Shown: one piece after another, positions 8,369 through 16,039 of the stretch
Numbering within the stretch: the first letter of the stretch is position 1
Layout of the letters: each line of letters starts with the position of its first letter
From: Anaerolineales bacterium
GTDB lineage: Bacteria > Chloroflexota > Anaerolineae > 4572-78 > NAK82
Direction: 5' to 3'
Length of the DNA stretch: 46,145 nucleotides
NCBI GenBank assembly: GCA_020343875.1
Contig: CP070811.1
Location: 3,271,978 to 3,318,122, forward strand
Translations under genes and position numbers: made by a program
Notes under the pieces: generated by a model
Seen by the model: only the letters and a program-made list of their open reading frames with translations
Databases searched by the model: none
What the model was told of the DNA's origin: nothing

Positions 8369-9754
8369 TCAGTTGAACGAAATGGGCAGACCGGCATTTT
8401 GCCAGTCGGTCATGCCGCCCAGCACGTTGTATATCTTAGCAATCCCCTTTTGCCCCAGAATAGCCGCTGCCGACTGACTCCGATTACCTGATTGACAAAT
8501 GACTGCTACCGGTTTAGAAGGGTCAAGTTCATTTACTCTCATGGCCAGCTGTCCCAGGGGAACAAGCTTAGCGTCGGGCACGTGGCCTTGCATAAACTCC
8601 CACGGCTCGCGCACGTCCAAAACTATCATGCCGTTCCCATTAGACAGCATCTTTTTGAGCTCCGCAACGGTAACATCCTCGACATCTCCACGGGCAACAG
8701 GCAGGCCGGCCGCCTCCCAGCCAGCTATCCCGTCTGCCAGGTACCCGATCACCTCGTAGCCGACCCGGGCCAAACTCAGTACTATTTCCCGATAGGCCGT
8801 CTCATCTTCCAGCAGCAAGATGACTGGCACCCCTGGCGGTAACACGAAGCCAACCCGTTTGCTGAGTTGGGCATCCGCCGCCAGATGTACCGAGCCGGGC
8901 ACGTGCCTTTCCACGAACGCCCCCTTGGGCCGAGTATCCAACAGCCCGGCGCCTCGCTGGAAATAAGGAATCGCCTCAGGGATGGACAGTGGTTGAGGAA
9001 TGATCTCGCCCAGCGGTTTGGGGCCTTTCCGGTTGATGGCCTTGATGTTCTTGTGATTACCAGGCTGTTCTGGCAGGCTGTTCGTCATAAGCTTGACAAA
9101 GGCATCTTTTTCCCGCACAGTTAGCGCTGGGTTAGATTTCCGCTCGTAGCCCAGGGTGGTGCTACTCACGCTGCCAATATTTCGGCCACACAGTGAGCCG
9201 GCGCCGTGCCCCGGATAGATCAGCAACGTATCGTCCAGGTTGAGCAAGCCATCGAATAGAGTGTTGTAAAGATGTCCTGCCAGCTCGTGTACGGCGTCAG
9301 CGCCCACCAAATCTGGGCGGCCCACATCACCTACGAATAGTGCATCACCTGTGAGTACGCCCCACGGCTCGGGAGAGCGGGCCGTGTCAGTGACCAGCAA
9401 TGAGACGCTCTCTGGGGTATGCCCGGGGGTGTGGAGTACCTGCAGGTTGACCTTGCCCAGTTCAAGCACGTTGCCTGCCTTAAGTGGCTTGTGTGGGAAG
9501 CTCACGCCAGCCGTTTCATAGATATAAATGGGTGCATTGGTGCGAGCCGCCAGGTCGGTATTACCCGAAACGTGGTCGGCGTGCAGGTGGGTTTCGATAA
9601 TGTGGGTGATCTTCAACCCTCGCGCCGCGGCTGCCTCCAGGTAACGATTCACATCCCGGTCGGGATCAATGACGGCTGCCACGCCTTCGGCCTCGCACCC
9701 TACCATGTACGAGGCGCAGCCAAGTCCTTCTATAGAGAACTGTTGTAGATACAC
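8369..9754 (-). CDS. Persulfide dioxygenase-like MBL protein with two rhodanese domains
   Basis: 461 aa. The N-terminal metallo-beta-lactamase domain (1-~240) has THLHADH (H56, H58, D60, H61), H112 and D137 (TGDALFVGDVGRPDL), matching the ETHE1/BlhB-type mononuclear iron persulfide dioxygenases, where H56, H112 and D137 would bind Fe. The first rhodanese domain (~265-355) has no catalytic Cys (LLLEDETAY). The second (~365-461) has C420 in ICQSGNRSQS. The order resembles CstB of Staphylococcus, which oxidises low-molecular-weight persulfide and makes thiosulfate. Likely role: sulfide or persulfide detoxification in the cytoplasm. The ATG follows GGGAGGA. An inverted repeat at 9780-9799 sits 26 bp upstream. 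Confidence 0.9.
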   Translation of the reverse strand: MYLQQFSIEGLGCASYMVGCEAEGVAAVIDPDRDVNRYLEAAAARGLKITHIIETHLHADHVSGNTDLAARTNAPIYIYETAGVSFPHKPLKAGNVLELGKVNLQVLHTPGHTPESVSLLVTDTARSPEPWGVLTGDALFVGDVGRPDLVGADAVHELAGHLYNTLFDGLLNLDDTLLIYPGHGAGSLCGRNIGSVSSTTLGYERKSNPALTVREKDAFVKLMTNSLPEQPGNHKNIKAINRKGPKPLGEIIPQPLSIPEAIPYFQRGAGLLDTRPKGAFVERHVPGSVHLAADAQLSKRVGFVLPPGVPVILLLEDETAYREIVLSLARVGYEVIGYLADGIAGWEAAGLPVARGDVEDVTVAELKKMLSNGNGMIVLDVREPWEFMQGHVPDAKLVPLGQLAMRVNELDPSKPVAVICQSGNRSQSAAAILGQKGIAKIYNVLGGMTDWQNAGLPISFN

Positions 9755-9779
9755 TGAGCAATCCTCCCATTATGTTTTG

Positions 9780-9799
9780 AACCAGTTGGTTTACTGGTT
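9780..9799. promoter_or_regulatory. Inverted repeat upstream of the persulfide dioxygenase gene
   Basis: AACCAGT (9780-9786) and ACTGGTT (9793-9799) form a perfect 7-6-7 inverted repeat, 26-45 bp upstream of the ATG at 9754. Position and symmetry suit an operator, for example for a persulfide-sensing repressor, but no regulator gene is adjacent and no clear -35/-10 pair was found. Confidence 0.35.
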
Positions 9800-9940
9800 A
9801 GGTGTAAGCTGATGTCTGTGCATATCAGTACGCATGATTTGATGCAGATCAGGCTGAAAGGTTACATTGTGGGTTATTAATATCTAGTTAGACCAAGACG
9901 CAGAGAACTGAGGCGTGAAACGTTTGGGGGAATATCTTAC

Positions 9941-10951
9941 CTACGATATGGGGTGATCCTCGTCCACTGACCGCAGAAAAGCTGCGTCGTCCTCCGGAGT
10001 AGTCACATTGATGAATATGCCACTACCTAACTCAAAACCAGCCCTAAGCGTGACGCGGGGGACAATGGCGACATACCAGTGAAAGTATTCAGAACTGGGG
10101 TCGTGCAGTGGGGCGGAGCGGATGAGGTAGTTATAATGTGGATCTCGCAGACCCATGTACAGCTTGCGCAGCATTTGGCGCAACAATCGTCCCAAATCTG
10201 CCAGTTCTTGGGCGGTGGCGTTCAGGAAACTCGATTCGTGGCGGCGAGGCAGGATCCATATGTGGAAAGGAGACAGAGCAGCGAATAGCACAAAAGCTAC
10301 AAAATGCTCCGTCTCGGCTAGCAGGCGCTGGCCGTCTTTCAATTCTTCGGAGAGCATGTGGCAGAAGACACAGCGGCCTGTGTCATCGAAGTAGCGCCGG
10401 GCTTCTTCGATGCGAGCGCGGATATTGTAGGGCACAATTGGCAGGCCGATGAGTTGGGTATGAGGATGGACCAGAGAAGTGCCAGCCCGCTCGCCGTGAT
10501 TCTTAAAGTACACGAGCTGCTCGATGCGCGGATCTTCAGCAAGCTCTCTACCCCGAATTTTGAAAGCTTCCAGCATCAAGGATACTTCGGTGCCCGATTC
10601 CAGGGCGGGACAGGTGTTGTGACGAGGGGATTCGATCAGCACTTCGTGGTAGCCTACGCCGGAGATTTGCCGGTTCACACCTTTGAAGCTGCGTGTTCGC
10701 TCTCCTTCGCGTTGCAGGGCTGGGTATTTATTTTGTACCACCCGTAATTGCCATGATCCGTGTTCCGGGATGCGCAACACCTCAAGATCGAGTTCTTCGT
10801 TGCCGGGACAGAATGGGCAATCGGCTTCCCATTCGGGTCGGTCTTGGGTTAAAATGCGAGGGGCTTGCACGAATCCTTCGGGGCGCTTGGCGCGATCAGT
10901 GGCGATAATGACCCACTCTTTGGTGGCGATGTTTTGGCGCAACTCGGACAT
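9941..10951 (-). CDS. galT: Galactose-1-phosphate uridylyltransferase
   Basis: 336 aa, close to the usual GalT length. Exchanges UMP between UDP-glucose and galactose-1-phosphate (Leloir pathway). It shows the zinc-site pair C45-x2-C48 (DCPFCPGNE), the RVVQNKYPAL block and the catalytic HPHTQ at 162-166 with nucleophile H164 by analogy with E. coli H166. In E. coli the motif is HPHGQ, so T replaces G. The C-terminal half carries the second HIT-like domain with YFHWYVAIVPR. No galK or galE is in the window. It is last in a run of minus-strand genes, 52 bp after the Nudix gene, so it may be co-transcribed with it. Confidence 0.93.
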   Translation of the reverse strand: MSELRQNIATKEWVIIATDRAKRPEGFVQAPRILTQDRPEWEADCPFCPGNEELDLEVLRIPEHGSWQLRVVQNKYPALQREGERTRSFKGVNRQISGVGYHEVLIESPRHNTCPALESGTEVSLMLEAFKIRGRELAEDPRIEQLVYFKNHGERAGTSLVHPHTQLIGLPIVPYNIRARIEEARRYFDDTGRCVFCHMLSEELKDGQRLLAETEHFVAFVLFAALSPFHIWILPRRHESSFLNATAQELADLGRLLRQMLRKLYMGLRDPHYNYLIRSAPLHDPSSEYFHWYVAIVPRVTLRAGFELGSGIFINVTTPEDDAAFLRSVDEDHPIS

Positions 10952-11003
10952 TTGGCCGTTCCTTTCTTTTCAATCTTGCCTCTAGCTCCCAGGTTCTAGC
11001 CTA

Positions 11004-11657
11004 TCACCTGCCTTGCTCTTTCTCCAGCAACGTGACCAATTCGCTCAAGATCATGGCCGTAGCACCCCATACCACCTGTTCGTAGATATCGAAGAAGGGG
11101 ACCTGGCGCGGGGACTCGAAACGAGAATCTGGCCAATGCTCGACCCTGCGGATCGACGGATCCAGCAAGGTTATCAGAGGCACTTCGAGCACCTGGGCCA
11201 CCTCGACTGGATCAGGCCGAAAGGTGGGCGTGGTTGGGCAGTGCGCCACGAAGGGGTGGATACAGTAGTTGCTGGGTGGCGTGTAAAGGGTTGATAGTTT
11301 TCCAACTACCTCAGTGGCATCGGGGGGAACGCCCAGTTCCTCGCAAGTTTCCCGCAGCGCCGTCTGGACCAAGGGCTCGCCTGCCTCACGCGCGCCGCCC
11401 GGCAGCGAAATTTGTCCCTTGTGTGAGCGGACCGTGTGTGTGCGTCGAGTTAGCACCAGGTGGAGTTGATCAGCACGCGGGTAAAGCAATACCAGGACGC
11501 CCCCTTCCCGGCAGTCGGCTGGCATAGCAAAAGCTGGGTCCCAGCCCGGGCGTGGCTGGGGGGCCATTTTAAGATGTGCGTCATAACCTGGCAGCGGGCC
11601 TGCCAGCGCACGGCGGATCTCATCCAAAGTTGGCCCTGCCAAGGTGGGGTGAGACAT
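11004..11657 (-). CDS. Nudix hydrolase, CoA pyrophosphatase-like (NudL family)
   Basis: 217 aa. The Nudix box spans residues 88-110: Gx5E, seven residues, then RETCEELGV, complete. The strand before it, RRTHTVRSHKGQISLPGG, matches the CoA-pyrophosphatase signature (LRSHxGQISFPGG) that distinguishes NudL-type enzymes, which cut coenzyme A or oxidised CoA to 4'-phosphopantetheine and ADP derivatives. It is not an NrtR-type regulator: there is no C-terminal winged helix. Seventeen bp separate it from the upstream HD gene, so the two are probably one operon. Confidence 0.88.
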   Translation of the reverse strand: MSHPTLAGPTLDEIRRALAGPLPGYDAHLKMAPQPRPGWDPAFAMPADCREGGVLVLLYPRADQLHLVLTRRTHTVRSHKGQISLPGGAREAGEPLVQTALRETCEELGVPPDATEVVGKLSTLYTPPSNYCIHPFVAHCPTTPTFRPDPVEVAQVLEVPLITLLDPSIRRVEHWPDSRFESPRQVPFFDIYEQVVWGATAMILSELVTLLEKEQGR

Positions 11658-11674
11658 CTGCTTGCCTGTTACCT

Positions 11675-12271
11675 CTATTTTTCTCCAGCTACCTCAGCTG
11701 CCATACGTTCAAAGAACTCCACCATAAAAGCGTGGCGCTCCTCAGCGATAGCGTGGGCAGTCTTGGTAAAGAGGGTACCTTTCACCTTGCTGAGCTTGAC
11801 GGCGAACTCTTTCGTGGCTGTGTGCTCGTTGGCGCTAGGGGCAGCCCATAGGCGTTGGCCTCGGTGCGCGCTGTAGGCGAAGGCGCGAGCAATACCTACC
11901 GCGCCGATTGCGTCTAGCTTGTCTGCATCGTACAGGATTTTGGCCTCCAGGGTTTGAGGCTGGCAATCCACCCGGAAGCGGTGCGCTTGGATGGCGTGGG
12001 CTACCGCCTCGACGAACTCGGGTGGCTGTTTGTCCAATATCTGGCGGGCGCGCTGGGCGCCTTCGATAGCGTGCTCCACGACACGCCCAGCGTCCTGGTC
12101 GGCGCGGGCGATGTCGTGTAACAGCGTGGCCGTTCGCAGCACCGCCATGTCAGCTGCTTCAGCTTTGCCGATGTGTTCTGCCAGGTGATACACACGTAGC
12201 ACGTGGTCGAAATCGTGGCTGGAGTCGCCGGCCGCTTCATAGAGAGTACGGGCTTGGTCAACGGTGAGCAT
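11675..12271 (-). CDS. HD-domain phosphohydrolase (YedJ/YfdR-like)
   Basis: 198 aa. The HD signature is present: H23 in SSHDFDHVLRVY, H52-D53 in TLLHDIARAD, and a later Asp in YDADKLDAIGAVGIARAF (about 113-117). This last block is typical of the YedJ-like uncharacterised HD proteins. Likely a metal-dependent phosphomonoesterase or diesterase acting on a nucleotide; substrate unknown. Its start overlaps the end of the upstream GTPase gene by 14 bp, and the Nudix gene follows after 17 bp, so GTPase-HD-Nudix look translationally linked. Confidence 0.85.
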   Translation of the reverse strand: MLTVDQARTLYEAAGDSSHDFDHVLRVYHLAEHIGKAEAADMAVLRTATLLHDIARADQDAGRVVEHAIEGAQRARQILDKQPPEFVEAVAHAIQAHRFRVDCQPQTLEAKILYDADKLDAIGAVGIARAFAYSAHRGQRLWAAPSANEHTATKEFAVKLSKVKGTLFTKTAHAIAEERHAFMVEFFERMAAEVAGEK

Positions 12272-13265
12272 AATCTGATTTCAGTCTCCGTCGTCGGTAT
12301 TGTTGGTACAGGTCACGTAGTTGCTGAGGGGTGAGGCGCCTGCCACTCTCAAAATAGCGAGCCGCCACCTGACCAATCGCCACGGTGCCCACGGAGGCTA
12401 TGGCGCCGCCGATGAGCCAGCCGGGTCCCGGGATAAACTTGGCAAGCTCAATCCCTAAATATCGCAGCAACACACCCCCGGCCATGGTGGCAATGAGTTC
12501 CCGGGCTCGGCCAGGGCTGATCGTTTCGCCATAGATAGCGGCGATGCGCAATACCAGCCGCACGTGGGCGGTCAGCAGCAGGGGTAGATCCAAGCCGGGG
12601 ATGGGCTCTGCGCCGATGATGGCGTTGAAGAAGGCTGCATTGCGAATCACCCGCCCTGCGGCTAACCGCCGATAAGCTGGCAGCGCACGCCCCACCGCCA
12701 CTGCCAGGCTGGGATCTGCCTGAAACACGGTTGGCATCAGTTCACTGGCTACGCCATCGCCTCGCTTGGCCGAAATTGGAACGATCTTGGCATTGCCCAG
12801 ACGGGAGCGGGCGTCCGCAAGGACAGCAGTCCGATCGCGGCGGACCAGGTCCATTTTGTTTAAAGCGACCACCACTGGCCGGTCGCTGGCGACTAATTCG
12901 TGATACAGGTCCCGGTCAGATTGACGCAGGCCGGCGGCCGCATCCAGCAAAAGTACCACCACCGCCGCGTAGGTTGCAGCCTGTAAGGCAGCCTGAGCGC
13001 CATCCACACCCAGGCCGGGCGTGTCTACCAGGACGAAGGGACCCAGCCAGTCGGCGATCAACTCCCGGGTGGTGCCTGGAACAGCCGAGACAGGAGACAC
13101 GTCCCGTCCCACGAGCGTGTTGAACAAAGTGCTCTTGCCAGCATTCACTGGCCCCACGATGGCCAGGCGCGCGTGGGTTTCGCGCTCGATCTGGGCCATC
13201 GTATCTTCCCAATCGAGGGAAGCAACAAAACGTCGTAGTTCTTTCAGCGTTGAAGGCGTACGCAT
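12258..13265 (-). CDS. Era-like GTPase with C-terminal DUF697-like membrane region
   Basis: 335 aa from ATG 13265 (an in-frame GTG at 13298 is possible; neither has a clear ribosome site). G1 is GPVNAGKS (38-45), G2 the PGTT at 63-66, G3 DTPG (81-84), G4 NKMD (136-139), G5 SAK near 162. The C-terminal 120 residues carry small-residue-rich hydrophobic helices (GGVLLRYLGIELAKF, GGAIASVGTVAIGQV), like DUF697 proteins that attach GTPases to the membrane. Role unknown. It overlaps the HD gene and follows the SCO1664-family gene by about 100 bp. Confidence 0.85.
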   Translation of the reverse strand: MRTPSTLKELRRFVASLDWEDTMAQIERETHARLAIVGPVNAGKSTLFNTLVGRDVSPVSAVPGTTRELIADWLGPFVLVDTPGLGVDGAQAALQAATYAAVVVLLLDAAAGLRQSDRDLYHELVASDRPVVVALNKMDLVRRDRTAVLADARSRLGNAKIVPISAKRGDGVASELMPTVFQADPSLAVAVGRALPAYRRLAAGRVIRNAAFFNAIIGAEPIPGLDLPLLLTAHVRLVLRIAAIYGETISPGRARELIATMAGGVLLRYLGIELAKFIPGPGWLIGGAIASVGTVAIGQVAARYFESGRRLTPQQLRDLYQQYRRRRLKSDYAHR

Positions 13266-13367
13266 AGGGTAACAGTGTGCGAAGAGAATTCCAACCACAT
13301 ATGTGTGTCAAAGCTCGAGTCGTGTGAAAAACTTGATGCCTGGGGATAGTTGCACATCTGTATTGAG

Positions 13368-14123
13368 CTAGATGGGTGGAAAGGGCACGTTGCGTCCTGC
13401 ACCTGGCAACGGGAACGTCCGGGCGGCCATGATCCGATCCAGGCGGCGGCGGAACATCTCAATTTCACGATCAGTGATGAGGGGTGCCAGTTTATTCAGG
13501 ATCGGGCTCGATGCCTGGTTGAGACTTTGCTGCAAGCTAGCCAGGTCTTCTTGGATGTCGTCGGGAATCGCTTGGCCGGCAAAATCCCAAATCACCGTGC
13601 GCAATTTGTGTTCCTGGTGAAAGGTGAGTCCGTGGTCAATGGTCCAGATGTGTCCCCCTTGGTCTTGGAGGCAATGTCCTCCTTTGCGGTCGGCGTTGTT
13701 GGTGATGGCATCAAAGGCGGCCACACGCTGGAAGCTGGGTATGTGCTTGTCGCGCAAGGTGAAGTAATGTTCTTCTGGGTGAGCGTCAATGAAGAGCTGA
13801 ACTGCACCTAAGCCCAGGAATCCGTCTCTCAATACGGTAGGGGGGATGAAATCCCAGCCCAGAGCGCGGCTGACGTGAAACGCAGCCACCTCACGCAGGG
13901 CGAGCGTTCCGTCGGGGAAGTCCCACAAGGGACGCTCACCCTGGCAGGGTTTGTAGATGGCCAAGGCTTCTGTACCGGCATAGCGTACCGTGACCAAGAT
14001 GGTGTAGTTTGAACTCCAAGGCATAAGCCCGTGAGGCTTTTCCATTTGTCCCTTGGACAGAAACTCCAGGGCCTCTTCCATGTCTATCGTCCGGGTCTGG
14101 GCAGCAGAACCTTGTAGCACCAT
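13368..14123 (-). CDS. SCO1664-family protein (PI3/4-kinase-like fold)
   Basis: 251 aa, uncharacterised family. Recognisable blocks are a nucleotide-binding-like start (ILVTVRYAGTEALAIYKPCQGERPLWDFP), LALREVAAFHVSRALGWDFIPPTVLRDG, the catalytic-loop-like AFDAITNNADRKGGH with Asn and Asp, and IWTIDHGLTFH, which corresponds to the metal-binding 'DHG' of PI3/4K- and HipA-like kinases. It is probably a kinase-fold protein with an unknown substrate. It is the third gene of a tight cassette with DUF3090 (2 bp apart) and a histidine phosphatase. The same three families are neighbours in many Actinobacteria. Confidence 0.85.
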   Translation of the reverse strand: MVLQGSAAQTRTIDMEEALEFLSKGQMEKPHGLMPWSSNYTILVTVRYAGTEALAIYKPCQGERPLWDFPDGTLALREVAAFHVSRALGWDFIPPTVLRDGFLGLGAVQLFIDAHPEEHYFTLRDKHIPSFQRVAAFDAITNNADRKGGHCLQDQGGHIWTIDHGLTFHQEHKLRTVIWDFAGQAIPDDIQEDLASLQQSLNQASSPILNKLAPLITDREIEMFRRRLDRIMAARTFPLPGAGRNVPFPPI

Positions 14124-14125
14124 AC

Positions 14126-14656
14126 TTAATGTACCCGTTCCCGACCGTTGCTCTTAGGGCAAAAGTGACCTTCTGGGTCGATGGGGCGGCTGCACAAGGG
14201 ACAGATGGGACGTCCCATAGCCACCACCTCGAGGGTATGGCGGCTAATGGCCTGCATCTGACCGCGGGTGGCCCAGAAGCGGGCGACTCTTGCAGTGGCC
14301 GCTTCCTCCTCTAACGTCAGCTCTTGGGCTACCAACACCAGGGCATCTTCAGATTCGTCATAGCCCAGTCCCATCTGGCCAACCGCAAAGAGTGGCTCTA
14401 TCGGCTCGCGCAACATCAACTCGGAAGCAAGCGGTTCTTCCATCTTGGAAATAGGCCGGGGGAAGCGTTCGGCCAACTCCTCCAAAAGCTGCTCAATACT
14501 ATGGGCCAGCACCTGGGCCTGCTCTTTTTCAATCTTCAGAGTGATTGTCTCGGCCTGCTGACTGGCTTGCAACAAGAAAACACGCTGGCCGGGCGGACCA
14601 ATGGCATCAATCGTGATACGCGTAACAGGGTGCATCTCCAGGACTTCTCCGGTCAT
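14126..14656 (-). CDS. DUF3090-family protein with C-terminal zinc-ribbon-like motif
   Basis: 176 aa. Family-typical GQRVFLLQASQQAETITLKIEKEQ near the N-terminus, an acidic middle (LGYDESEDALVLVAQEL), then TRGQMQAISRHTLEVVAMGRP and the C-terminal CPLCSRPIDPEGHFCPKSNG, with CxxC and a third Cys before the basic tail. Function unknown. The ATG directly abuts the stop of the phosphatase gene (TAG-ATG), so translation is coupled. The middle member of the conserved three-gene cassette. Confidence 0.88.
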   Translation of the reverse strand: MTGEVLEMHPVTRITIDAIGPPGQRVFLLQASQQAETITLKIEKEQAQVLAHSIEQLLEELAERFPRPISKMEEPLASELMLREPIEPLFAVGQMGLGYDESEDALVLVAQELTLEEEAATARVARFWATRGQMQAISRHTLEVVAMGRPICPLCSRPIDPEGHFCPKSNGRERVH

Positions 14657-15367
14657 CTAACTATCCTCTGACTCTTTCTGAACATTGGTCTCTTCTTGTG
14701 GAATGTGGGCAGTGTCGTTGAGACAGACAAGGCGTGGTCCCATCGGAGTAAACGCAACCACACTCAGCGAGGCCGGGCTGACAACCAGCCGCTGGAATAG
14801 ATCCAGGTGCAGACCGACATAGTGGGCCAGGGCAGCCTTAATCACGTCCGAATGCGAGACGACTAAAATGCTCTCCGAGGGATGCGATGCCACGAGAGTA
14901 TCCAGTTCAGCAACAACGCGTGCCTGCATCTCACGGATCGCCTCCCCCTGGGGGAAACGCATCCCGCTGGGGTAAAACTGTACCACGCGCCAAGCATCGC
15001 TCTCGGCCAGCTCTTTGAGAGATTGACCTGTCCACTCGCCATAATGAACTTCGCCCACGCCCTCCCGAATCTGGACCTCCAGTTGGTGGGGGGCAGCGAT
15101 AATGCGGGCTGTCTCAAGGGCGCGTTCCAGGGGACTGGTATATACAGCGGCAATAGTCTGGCTGGCCAGGCGTTGTGCCAGGGCTTCGGCCTGCGCCTGA
15201 CCCTTTTCGCTCAGGTGGACGTTCGGCGTCCACCCAGCCAGCCTCTCGCCTACCCAGTCGTTGAGGGCGTGGCGGACCAGCAATAAGGTGGTTGGCTTGG
15301 GCTGTTCTTCTTTTTCTATGTTACTGTCGTGTTCAGAATCGCTATTCTTACCTTCTTTCTGGGTCAT
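14657..15367 (-). CDS. Histidine phosphatase / phosphomutase-like protein (MSMEG_4193 type)
   Basis: 236 aa. The phosphohistidine site LLLVRHALNDW carries the RH of the family with Ala in place of the usual Gly after His. The segment GWTPNVHLSEKGQAQAEALAQRL and the later acid residue in GVGEVHYGEWTGQSLKEL, plus the second His in LVVSHSDVIKAAL, complete the active site. The first 25 residues are charged (DSEHDSNIEKEEQ), an unusual N-terminal extension, and the last ~15 are acidic. AAGGAGAT precedes the ATG. First gene of the cassette; promoter at 15389-15417. Confidence 0.88.
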   Translation of the reverse strand: MTQKEGKNSDSEHDSNIEKEEQPKPTTLLLVRHALNDWVGERLAGWTPNVHLSEKGQAQAEALAQRLASQTIAAVYTSPLERALETARIIAAPHQLEVQIREGVGEVHYGEWTGQSLKELAESDAWRVVQFYPSGMRFPQGEAIREMQARVVAELDTLVASHPSESILVVSHSDVIKAALAHYVGLHLDLFQRLVVSPASLSVVAFTPMGPRLVCLNDTAHIPQEETNVQKESEDS

Positions 15368-15388
15368 CTCATCTCCTTAGCTCGGTAT

Positions 15389-15417
15389 ATCATAGCACAG
15401 ATAGGGCAAGACAACAA
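15389..15417 (-). promoter_or_regulatory. Sigma-70 promoter for the histidine phosphatase-DUF3090-SCO1664 operon
   Basis: On the minus strand TTGTTG (15417-15412), 17-bp spacer, TATGAT (15394-15389). The predicted start lies about 15 bases before the ATG at 15367, leaving a very short leader that still includes the AAGGAGAT ribosome site. Confidence 0.55.
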
Positions 15418-16039
15418 GCAAGAATCAGGTCCGGTGCTAGCGGGGCCTGGTCCCGCCCTGGCGGGGCTTCGATCTATCATATCGCCTGGGGCTGCCAGGC
15501 TGGATGCTGGGAGCTTAGCTGGGTGTGGGGTAGACAGGCAGATTTGAAGTGCAGCACCAAGGCCGCGCCTCACGAACTGGGACAGCACAGGGGGCAACCT
15601 CCCAATTCTGTTCAGAGTTCCCGAAAATCTGGGTCGCAGGTAGCGCGAAAACCTGTTGAAAGCAAGGGGCACATGTGGGAAAATGGGCATAGCCTAGCTT
15701 TTTGCGAGCGGGGCGGCTTCCTCAATTTGGCAGCACTCACGTTGGCCAAGCATATCACAGCCTTTGGAGTGGTTGATCTCCGCAGTGCCGCCCGGTCAAA
15801 TGCGTTCAATAAGTCATTTGCACAGTTGCGGTGTGGCTGCTTATGGGACCCGCCGTGGGGCGAGAAACCAAAAAACGCGCCGCTTGCTATTACTGGTGCC
15901 CCGTTTTCAATATTTCTTGGGTTAATAACAGCCTGGCCCGTAGCGCCGCCAAGACTCTAAGAACTCTTGGGAAGGGGCAATAGAAGCGAGCTCACTCGAT
16001 AGCCGGGCGGGCCTGATCAGAGGGGAACAGGTTTTCGAC
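15418..16039. other. 620-bp intergenic region without a convincing gene
   Basis: Open frames exist on both strands but their translations look like random Pro/Gly/Ser/Arg-rich sequence without domains or ribosome sites. A possible long-range stem is GGGCGGC (15711-15717) with GCCGCCC (15787-15793), enclosing CACTC (15734-15738) with GAGTG (15767-15771). It may hold the SulP promoter or leader, but no clear -35/-10 pair was seen. Confidence 0.4.

Noticed and set aside
8169..8477. 102-codon plus-strand open frame after the saccharopine-dehydrogenase-like gene
   Set aside because: It overlaps the end of the MBL-rhodanese gene, includes the hairpin at 8224-8266 and shows no domain.
11004..11657. 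Nudix protein as the NrtR regulator of the NAD operators
   Set aside because: It has a complete catalytic Nudix box, the CoA-pyrophosphatase motif and no C-terminal winged helix.
15292..15960. 222-codon plus-strand open frame in the long intergenic region
   Set aside because: Starts inside the phosphatase gene on the other strand, has no ribosome site and no recognisable domain.
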